This document shows positions 18,020-24,690 of a DNA stretch of 64,000 bases, in pieces. The position numbers and the translations under genes are program-made. The stretch's first letter is position 1. Every line of letters starts with the position of its first letter. The stretch covers positions 248,001-312,000 of the forward strand of contig CAWDLK010000001.1 of NCBI GenBank assembly GCA_963803165.1, read 5' to 3'. This DNA is from Changshengia sp963803165 (GTDB lineage: Bacteria > Chloroflexota > Dormibacteria > Aeolococcales > Aeolococcaceae). Below the pieces are notes generated by a model that was not told the origin of the DNA, did not search any database, and was given only the letters and a program-made list of their open reading frames with translations.

Positions 18020-18090
18020 GGAGGTGGGATCTCCCTCATGGCACGTGAAGGTGGAATCGGAGGAGGCGGCTCAGGTTACGACCGGTCACC

Positions 18091-18900
18091 TCACCGCCCC
18101 TCCACCCGGCGGACCAGGCTCAGCATGCGCTCATGCCAACCCGGGCCACCGGCCAGGATGTTGCCGCTCCAGAAGACGGCCGTCTCGTCACCGTCCCAGT
18201 CGGTGACCACGCCGCCGGCCTCACGGACCAGCAGGGCCCCGGCGGCAATGTCCCACAGCCCGAGGCCCAGCTCGAAGAAGCCGCTCCACACCCCCGAGGC
18301 GCAGTACGCGAGGTCGAGCGACGCCGCGCCCACCCGGCGGAGGTCCTCGAACTCCCCGAGCGCAGCGCTCATCACCGCCAGGTAGCGCGGGTGCCACTCC
18401 GGATGGCGGAAGGGGAACCCGGTGGCGGTCACCCCCGCGGCCGGCCCGGAGCGCAGGTCGAGGCGGTGCCCGGCGCGGTCGAAGGCGCCCTCGCCCCGCA
18501 CCGCAGCCCATCGCGCGCCCAGCTCCGGGGCGCTCACCACCCCGACCGCCGGCTGGTCCTCCTCGACCAGGGCGACGCTGACCCCGACCATGGGGAAGCC
18601 GAGCACGAAGTTGGTGGTGCCGTCGAGGGGGTCGACGACCCAGAAGCGCTCCGCCCGGGTGCCCCCGCCCTCCTCGGCGAGGATCGGGATCTCCGGGGTC
18701 GCCATGCGGAGGATCGAGGTGGCGGCCGCCTCCGCCTCGCGATCGACGCTGGTCACCCAGTCGCCGCGACCCTTGAACTCGGGGACGACGCGGAGACCGC
18801 CGGCGCGCGCGGTGGTGATCACCCGACCTCCCGCCTCGGCGGCGGCCGTGGCGAGGTGGAGGAGGTCGGCGTGGCGGCGGACCGGCGGTGCGGCTGGCAT
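18091..18900 (-). CDS. Inositol monophosphatase-family phosphatase
   Basis: The 269-residue protein has both signatures of the Li+-sensitive, Mg2+-dependent phosphatase family: AEEGG then WVVDPLDGTTNFVLGFP for the metal site, and WDIAAGALLVREAGG near the C-terminus. Candidate substrates are inositol-1-phosphate, histidinol phosphate or related sugar phosphates. I chose the ATG at 18900 because an AAGGA lies 11 bases upstream; an ATG at 18909 has it too close. It lies upstream of fabI on the same strand but about 70 bp away. Confidence 0.87.
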   Translation of the reverse strand: MPAAPPVRRHADLLHLATAAAEAGGRVITTARAGGLRVVPEFKGRGDWVTSVDREAEAAATSILRMATPEIPILAEEGGGTRAERFWVVDPLDGTTNFVLGFPMVGVSVALVEEDQPAVGVVSAPELGARWAAVRGEGAFDRAGHRLDLRSGPAAGVTATGFPFRHPEWHPRYLAVMSAALGEFEDLRRVGAASLDLAYCASGVWSGFFELGLGLWDIAAGALLVREAGGVVTDWDGDETAVFWSGNILAGGPGWHERMLSLVRRVEGR

Positions 18901-19011
18901 GCTGCGCATGATCCTTGATGAGCGACCCGGCTCGTCGCGGTGGCCAGTCGGCACGCCCCCGATTGGGACACACGGGCCAAACTCGTACCCGCACCCCGGA
19001 TGGAGGAGAGA

Positions 19012-20019
19012 GTGAGACGGCGGGAGGCGGCGCCGATCCTGGTCGGCACCTGCAACTGGGTCGACCACGAGGAGTTCTACCCGGAGGAGATGCGCGGCCG
19101 CCGGCAGCGTGACCGGCTCGGCTTCTACGCCCGCTACTTCCCGCTGGTGGAGATCAACTCGAGCTTCTACGGGATCCCCACCCCGGATCGGGTGGCCGGC
19201 TGGGTGGCGCGCACCCCGGACGCCTTCCGCTTCAACATCAAGGCGTACCGCATCCTGACCGGACACGAGCGCGAGGGGGGACGGCCCCGGCCGGCGACCC
19301 CCGAAGAGGAGCGGGACTTCCTCGAGGCGCTGCGCCCGCTCCGCGAGTCGGGGAAGCTGGGCGCCGTCCACTACCAGTACCCCCCCTGGGTGGTCAGCGG
19401 CCCCTCCGGGCGGGAGGCGGTGCTCCGGGCTCGGGACCGGCACCCCGACGACATCGTCGCCGTCGAGTTCCGCCACCGCTCGTGGTTCGAGAAGGAGCAC
19501 CTCGCCGAGACCGAGGACCTCCTCCGCGAGCTGGACTGCACGCTGGTGGGGGTGGATGCGCCGCAGCTGGGAACGGGCACGGCGCCGCCGCACCTGGCCG
19601 TGACCTCCCCTCGGCTGGTCCTGGTCCGCTTTCACGGCCGCAACTACGAGACCTGGTACCGGAAGGTGGCGACCACCGGCGAGCGCTTCGACTACCTCTA
19701 CCCACCGTCCGAGCTGGAGCAGTGGGTTCCGGCGATCCGGGCCGCGGCCGAGCGCGGCGTCCCGGTCCACGTCCTCATGAACAACAACCGGAGCAACTAC
19801 GCCGTCGTCAACGGCTTCGACATGGCCCACCTGCTCGGGGTCCCGCTCCCCCGGCCCCCGGAGCCGATCCTGCGGCGCATGGGAGAGCGGGACGGCGAGG
19901 TCCCGCGCTGGGCTCGGGAGGCCGCCGAGCCACCCACTCCGCCGCCGCCCGGGGAGCCACCGGAGCCGCCGGTCAACCCGGTTGTGGCACAATCGGGTCA
20001 GCTCTCTCTCGACGTCTGA
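19012..20019 (+). CDS. DUF72 (YecE-like) protein with a C-terminal QLSL tail
   Basis: The 335-residue protein matches DUF72/COG1801, a TIM-barrel family of unknown biochemical function: VGTCNWVDHEEFYPEEM at the start, FPLVEINSSFYGIP, RFNIKAYRILTGHE, and MNNNRSNYAVVNG near the end. After the barrel comes a proline-rich stretch and the tail SGQLSLDV, which resembles the first four residues of the beta-clamp-binding motif QL(S/D)LF. GGAGGAG directly before it favours the GTG at 19012 over an ATG at 19000. It is divergent from the phosphatase gene. Confidence 0.83.
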   Translation: MRRREAAPILVGTCNWVDHEEFYPEEMRGRRQRDRLGFYARYFPLVEINSSFYGIPTPDRVAGWVARTPDAFRFNIKAYRILTGHEREGGRPRPATPEEERDFLEALRPLRESGKLGAVHYQYPPWVVSGPSGREAVLRARDRHPDDIVAVEFRHRSWFEKEHLAETEDLLRELDCTLVGVDAPQLGTGTAPPHLAVTSPRLVLVRFHGRNYETWYRKVATTGERFDYLYPPSELEQWVPAIRAAAERGVPVHVLMNNNRSNYAVVNGFDMAHLLGVPLPRPPEPILRRMGERDGEVPRWAREAAEPPTPPPPGEPPEPPVNPVVAQSGQLSLDV

Positions 20020-20220
20020 TCCCGCGGCCGCACCCTGGGGCCTGCTCCCGGTGGCGGGGCTGCCCGGGCTTTTATCCGCCGTCCGGATGCGCGAGAATAG
20101 CCGGTGCGGGATCTCCGGTGCCCAGCGGCCGTCGCTGCTCGGTATCGCTCCCCCCTTCCCCTAGAGCACCGAGGTCTCGCTGCCGGGCGCGGGTCCCGAT
20201 CGTCCGTGGAGGTATTTGCG

Positions 20221-20478
20221 ATGGCCATGGCGTCCCCTCACCGCAATGAAAGGACACCGCGCCGGCCGGCTCCCACCGGCCTGGTGGTCCGCAACGACGC
20301 CGAGACCTACGAGGTCGAGGTCGCCAAGGCCCTCAACCAGTGGGCGGTGACGGTGACCAGCGTGGCCGACGGCCGGATGATCTGCCAGGACTTCTTCAGC
20401 CGCCGCTGGGAGGCCGTGGCCCGCGCCGAGGACTTCGTCCGGCTGCTCAACCGCTCCGAGCCCCCTCCCGGCTGGTGA
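20221..20478 (+). CDS. Small conserved-looking protein of unknown function
   Basis: The 85-residue protein is not recognised. It has a basic N-terminus (about 20 residues), then a compact folded-looking part with alternating strands and a helix (VVRNDAETYEVEVAKALNQWAVTVTSV, then FFSRRWEAVARAEDFVRLLNR). Codon use is as strongly GC3-biased as its neighbours, and GGAGG lies eight bases before the ATG at 20221, so it is very likely real. It stands alone, with about 200 bp of non-coding sequence before it and about 100 bp after it. Confidence 0.6.
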   Translation: MAMASPHRNERTPRRPAPTGLVVRNDAETYEVEVAKALNQWAVTVTSVADGRMICQDFFSRRWEAVARAEDFVRLLNRSEPPPGW

Positions 20479-20582
20479 CCCCGGCCTGAACGCGGCCCGA
20501 GGCTGACGCCGGCCCGGACAGGCGCCCTCGGCCGGTCGCGGCGCGGGCGTCACAAATCCGGGGTGCACGGTGCTTCAGAGTC

Positions 20583-21152
20583 GTGGCCGAGACCTATGCC
20601 GCTTCACGCGCCGTCCGCGTCCCGGTGAGGACCGCGTCCCCGACCGACCCCGAGGTCGCCCGGCAGCGGACGCCCTTCGACGCGCTCTTCGAGAGCGAGT
20701 ACGGTCGGGTGGTGGCGATCGCCGCCCGCATCCTCGGCGACCGGCAGGAGGCGGAGGACGTCGCCCAGGACGTCTTCCTGCAGCTCCACCGGCGACGGGA
20801 TGTCTCCGCCCCCTATGCCCCCGCCTGGCTTCACGCCGCCGCCGCCCACTCCGCCCTCAACGTGATCCGGTCCCGTCGCCGCCGCGCCCACCGCGAGCAG
20901 CGCTGGGCAGCGGACCCCCCGCGCTCCGACGACCCGGCCGAGGCGGTCGCCCTCGCGGAGACCAGGCGCCAGGTGAGGCTGGCTCTGTCGCGGATCCGGC
21001 GTCGTCACGCGACGGTGCTCGCCCTCCGGCACGGCGGGCTCAGTTACGCGGAGCTGGCGGAGGCGCTCGGCGTCCGCATCTCACATGTCGGCACGATGCT
21101 GCGGCGCGCCGAGACCGCGCTGCGCAAGGAGATCGGCGATGCACCTCTCTGA
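20583..21152 (+). CDS. ECF-type RNA polymerase sigma factor
   Basis: The 189-residue protein has sigma region 2 (FESEYGRVVAIAARILGDRQEAEDVAQDVFLQLHRR, residues about 36-70) and region 4 (VLALRHGGLSYAELAEALGVRISHVGTMLRRAETALRKEI, about 145-185), with no region 1 or 3, the ECF layout. It should direct polymerase to a small stress or envelope regulon. The GTG at 20583 starts the frame. The next gene, a zinc-type anti-sigma factor, overlaps its end by 14 bases, and an ABC exporter follows in the same chain. Confidence 0.9.
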   Translation: MAETYAASRAVRVPVRTASPTDPEVARQRTPFDALFESEYGRVVAIAARILGDRQEAEDVAQDVFLQLHRRRDVSAPYAPAWLHAAAAHSALNVIRSRRRRAHREQRWAADPPRSDDPAEAVALAETRRQVRLALSRIRRRHATVLALRHGGLSYAELAEALGVRISHVGTMLRRAETALRKEIGDAPL

Positions 21153-22260
21153 CGGCACCCTCCGGCGCTCGCTCGACGAGCCCTTCGTCCTCGACGAGGT
21201 GCACCGCCGCCACCTCGAGGCCTGTCCGCGCTGCACCCGGCGAGGCGACGCCATCCGCGCGGAGAGCCAGGGGGTCACGGCGCTGTTCGCCGCCGTGGCC
21301 ATCCCCGAGGTCGACACCGGCGCGGCCCTGCGCGGGGCCCACGCGCGGCTCCCCGAGGTCGAGGTGCGGCGGCCCGGTCGACGGAGCTGGCTGCGTGATC
21401 CCCGGCGTCGCGCCCGGGTCACCCGCCGGTCGGCGGCCACCCTGGCCGTCGCCGGGGCGTGCGTCGCGCTGGTGGGCGCGGGGGCGGCCGGGGGATTCAT
21501 CACCATCTTCCAGCCGGAGCAGTTCACCCCGGTGACGGTGAGCGCCGCCGACGCCGCGTCGCTCCAGGAGCTGGCCAGCTACGGAGACGTGAGCGGGATC
21601 CCGAATCTCACCCTGACGCCGGTGAGCCGGGCTGAGGCCCAGGCGCTCACCGGCGTGACCCCGGCCGACCTCTCCTCGCTGCCGCCGGGCATCCCCAACG
21701 CCCCGACCTATGCGGTGGTGAGCGGAGGAACGGTGTCCTTCACCTTCGACGAGGCCAAGGCTCAGGCCGCCGCGCAGCGCGCCGGTGCCACACTCCCGCC
21801 CATGCCCGCCGCCATCGACGGCAGCACCCTGCAGCTCACCCTCCCCTCGGTCCTCGTCGAGGCCTACGGCGTGGACCTCGGCCACCTGCTGCAGAGCCCG
21901 GACCAAGCGCTGGGTCAGCAGGGCCTCCTGGTCGTCGCCTCGGAGCTGCCCCGGGTGACCTCCACCGGCGCCAGCGCCGGCCAGATCGAGGACTACCTGC
22001 TGGCCCAGCCGGGGTTCCCCGCCGACCTGGCCTCGGAGATTCGGGCCATCTCCGACCCCTCGACGACCCTGCCCATCCCCATACCGCTCAGCCTCGCCTC
22101 CACTCAGACGGTCTCCGTCGACGGGGCACCGGGGCTGCTGATCGGTGACCAGACGGGCATCGGCAGCCTGGTGCTGTGGCAGAAGGGTGGCGTCGTCCGT
22201 GCCGTGGCCGGCAGCGTCAGCGCGGACGGGGTGCTCCGGGTGGCGGACCAGATCGGCTGA
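21139..22260 (+). CDS. Membrane-bound zinc anti-sigma-like protein with a large extracytoplasmic domain
   Basis: The 373-residue protein starts with a short zinc-finger-like anti-sigma motif (HLEACPRC, i.e. His-x3-Cys-x2-Cys). A basic linker, one transmembrane helix near residues 95-120 (AATLAVAGACVALVGAGAAGGF) and about 250 residues expected outside the membrane follow. The ATG at 21139 has AAGGAG ten bases upstream and overlaps the sigma gene, so the two are translationally coupled. The inference is that it sequesters the sigma factor and releases it on an external signal. The outer domain is not recognised. Confidence 0.8.
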   Translation: MHLSDGTLRRSLDEPFVLDEVHRRHLEACPRCTRRGDAIRAESQGVTALFAAVAIPEVDTGAALRGAHARLPEVEVRRPGRRSWLRDPRRRARVTRRSAATLAVAGACVALVGAGAAGGFITIFQPEQFTPVTVSAADAASLQELASYGDVSGIPNLTLTPVSRAEAQALTGVTPADLSSLPPGIPNAPTYAVVSGGTVSFTFDEAKAQAAAQRAGATLPPMPAAIDGSTLQLTLPSVLVEAYGVDLGHLLQSPDQALGQQGLLVVASELPRVTSTGASAGQIEDYLLAQPGFPADLASEIRAISDPSTTLPIPIPLSLASTQTVSVDGAPGLLIGDQTGIGSLVLWQKGGVVRAVAGSVSADGVLRVADQIG

Positions 22261-23174
22261 TGGCCGGTGACGAGGCGGCCATACGCACCCTGGGCCTCAG
22301 CAAGCAGTACGGCGAGAGCACCGCCCTCTCCGGCCTCACCCTGAGCGTCCCCCGCGGCCAGGTGTACGGGTTCCTCGGGCCCAACGGCAGCGGCAAGACC
22401 ACCACCGTCAAGCTGCTGCTCGGCCTCGCGGCGCCGTCGGGCGGCGAGGCCTGGCTCCTGGGCAGGCCCGCGGGTCACCGCGAGACCCGGCGCCGCGTCG
22501 GCTATCTCCCCGAGCTGTTTCGCTACCAGGCGTGGCTCACCGCACGCGAGGTCCTGGCCCTCCACTGCCGGCTGGCACAGCTGCCGCGCCCCAGCTGGCC
22601 GGGGGAGATCGATGCGGCGCTCTCCACCGTGGGACTCGCCGAGCGGGAGACCTCCCGGGTCGCGACCTTCTCCAAGGGGATGCAGCAGCGCCTCGGTCTC
22701 GCCGTCGCGCTGCTCGGCGACCCCGATCTCGTGATCCTCGACGAACCCACCTCGGCGTTGGACCCGGTGGGCCGGCACGACACCCGCGCCATCATCCGCG
22801 AGCTCCGCGATCGCGGCTGCGCGGTGTTCCTCAACTCCCACCTGCTCAGCGAGGTCGAGCAGGTCTGCGACCGGGTGGCGGTGATAGCCCGGGGACGGCT
22901 GATCGCCACCGGCACCATCGAGGAGCTGCTGGGCGGGGACACGGTGCGCCTCCGCCTCGGCGGGGTCGACGCCCGCGTGCGCGCCGTGCTCGACCGTCGC
23001 GGGGGTGGCCGCGAGGAGGACGGCTGGATCTCCCTGCGCGGGATCGAGCGTGAGACGGTGCCCGCGCTCGTCGCCGAGGTGGTGGCCGCCGGGGGCCGCG
23101 TCTACGCCGTCGAGCCGCAGCGGCAGTCGCTCGAGGACCGCTTCCTGGCCCTGCTCCGCGGCGAGGACGGCTGA
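22260..23174 (+). CDS. ABC transporter ATP-binding protein
   Basis: The 304-residue ATPase has every nucleotide-binding motif: Walker A GPNGSGKTT (about residues 40-48), a signature in the variant form FSKGMQQR, Walker B LVILDEPTSALDP and the switch histidine in LNSHLLSEVEQ. A C-terminal extension of about 80 residues is typical of ABC-2 exporters of the drug or NatA type. Its ATG shares bases with the stop of the anti-sigma gene (TGATG), so it belongs to the sigma-factor operon. Confidence 0.92.
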   Translation: MAGDEAAIRTLGLSKQYGESTALSGLTLSVPRGQVYGFLGPNGSGKTTTVKLLLGLAAPSGGEAWLLGRPAGHRETRRRVGYLPELFRYQAWLTAREVLALHCRLAQLPRPSWPGEIDAALSTVGLAERETSRVATFSKGMQQRLGLAVALLGDPDLVILDEPTSALDPVGRHDTRAIIRELRDRGCAVFLNSHLLSEVEQVCDRVAVIARGRLIATGTIEELLGGDTVRLRLGGVDARVRAVLDRRGGGREEDGWISLRGIERETVPALVAEVVAAGGRVYAVEPQRQSLEDRFLALLRGEDG

Positions 23175-24031
23175 TGGCGGCGCTGACCCTCGCCCGGCTC
23201 ACCATCCGGGAGGCCGCCCGCCGCAAGCTGGTCCTGGCCCTGGTGCTCCTCACCCTGGTCGTGATCGGGCTCACCGGCTGGGGCTTCCAGCACCTCACCC
23301 AGCTCCGGACCTCCGCGAGTCACCCCGTCTCGCCCGCTGAGCTCCGGCTGGGCACGGCCCAGGTGCTGATCCTCATCGAGTTCATGTTCAGCGGGGTGCT
23401 CGCGCTCAGCGCGGTGGTCGCGACCGCACCCACGATCTCGGGTGAGGTGGAGTCCGGGCTGTCGCTGGCGATGCTGGCCCGCCCCGTCGGCCGTCACCAG
23501 GTGGTGCTCGGCAAGTGGCTCGGCCTCGCCGTCCTGATCGCGATCTACACGGTGGCCGCCAGCGCCCTCGAGCTCGTGGTGGTGGCCCTGGTCAGCGGCT
23601 ACTCGCCTCCATCCCCGGTCCCGGCGGTCGCCTACCTGGTCGCCGAGGGGATCCTGATCATGTCGCTCACCCTCCTGCTCAGCACCCGCCTCTCCGGGAT
23701 GACGGCGGGGGTCATCTGCCTGGTGCTCTTCTTCGTCGCCTGGATCGGTGGCATCGCGGGCACCATCGGCGACGTCTTCCACAACACCGGGATCAGGAAC
23801 GCCGGCACCATCAGCCAGCTGCTGCTGCCCACCGACGCACTCTGGCGGGGCTCCGTCTACAACCTGGAGCCCGCCTTCTACCGGGCGCTCCTGGGAGGCG
23901 CCACCGAGCGGGGCGGCGACCCCTTCTTCGTCCAGCAGCCGCCATCGCTCGCCTTCCTCATCTGGTCCGCGGCGTGGATGGTGGCGGTGCTGGGGATCGC
24001 CGTGTGGAGCTTCCGCCGTCGCGAGATCTGA
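23174..24031 (+). CDS. ABC-2 type transporter permease
   Basis: The 285-residue protein has six hydrophobic segments arranged as in ABC-2 permeases, with a long extracytoplasmic loop before the last helix and the conserved early block VEVESGLSLAMLARPVGRHQVVLGKWLG. It overlaps the ATPase gene by four bases (ATGA) and surely forms the membrane half of that exporter. The substrate is unknown. It ends the four-gene operon, converging on the glutaredoxin-PDZ gene 17 bp away. Confidence 0.9.
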   Translation: MAALTLARLTIREAARRKLVLALVLLTLVVIGLTGWGFQHLTQLRTSASHPVSPAELRLGTAQVLILIEFMFSGVLALSAVVATAPTISGEVESGLSLAMLARPVGRHQVVLGKWLGLAVLIAIYTVAASALELVVVALVSGYSPPSPVPAVAYLVAEGILIMSLTLLLSTRLSGMTAGVICLVLFFVAWIGGIAGTIGDVFHNTGIRNAGTISQLLLPTDALWRGSVYNLEPAFYRALLGGATERGGDPFFVQQPPSLAFLIWSAAWMVAVLGIAVWSFRRREI

Positions 24032-24048
24032 CGGGGGGTCGCGGCGGG

Positions 24049-24633
24049 TCAGGCCCGCTGGGCGGTCTCGGGCGACGACGCCGGCTCGCCGTTGGGGAAG
24101 AGCACCGCCAGCTCGTCCGAGGCGCCGTCACGCCAGACGGTGATCGCCATCGAGTCCCCCGGGTGGCGGGCGGCCACGGCCGTCCGGAACTGCGCCTCGC
24201 CGCCGGTCAGGGTGTAGGCGCCGATGGCGGTGATGACGTCGCCGGAGTGCACCCCCGCGACCGCCGCGGGTGACCCCTCGCGGACCGGTCCGACCTCCAC
24301 CCCGTAGGCGGCGGGCAGGCCACGGGCGGCGGCGATCGCCGCCGTCACGGTGCGGACCCCGGCCCCGAAGCTCACCCCCGGGCCCTGCTCCCCCTCGGGG
24401 CGGGGCAGGAAGCGGCTGAGCTGCACGGGGTCGAAGCCGACGATCAGGCGGTCGCCGATCTGGAAGGCGGGGACGGTCACCCTCCCGAGCCGGCCCAGCA
24501 GGATGGCGCTCGCCGAGGGGTCGGTGAGGATGTCCCGGACGCGGTGCTCGACCCCGCGCTGGGCGAGGTACTGGAGAGCGGCCGCGCAACTCGGGTCGCC
24601 GGCCCGGACGTACACCGTGACCTGATCGGTCAT
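24049..24633 (-). CDS. Glutaredoxin-like domain fused to a PDZ domain
   Basis: In this 194-residue protein, residues 1-80 form a glutaredoxin-like thioredoxin fold: VTVYVRAGDPSCAAALQYL with one cysteine where glutaredoxins have CxxC, then VTVPAFQIGDRLIVGFD with the cis-Pro. Residues about 95-185 form a PDZ domain (GLPAAYGVEVGPVREGSPAAVAGVHSGDVITAIGAYTLTG). There is no signal peptide or membrane helix, so it should be cytoplasmic. The lone cysteine suggests a monothiol or thiol-binding role. A TAGCCT box ten bases upstream may serve a near-leaderless start. Confidence 0.82.
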   Translation of the reverse strand: MTDQVTVYVRAGDPSCAAALQYLAQRGVEHRVRDILTDPSASAILLGRLGRVTVPAFQIGDRLIVGFDPVQLSRFLPRPEGEQGPGVSFGAGVRTVTAAIAAARGLPAAYGVEVGPVREGSPAAVAGVHSGDVITAIGAYTLTGGEAQFRTAVAARHPGDSMAITVWRDGASDELAVLFPNGEPASSPETAQRA

Positions 24634-24690
24634 CTCGCGGGCAAGGCTAGCAGCCGCCCGAGCGGCGGCGTCAGCGTCGTGAGACGGAGG

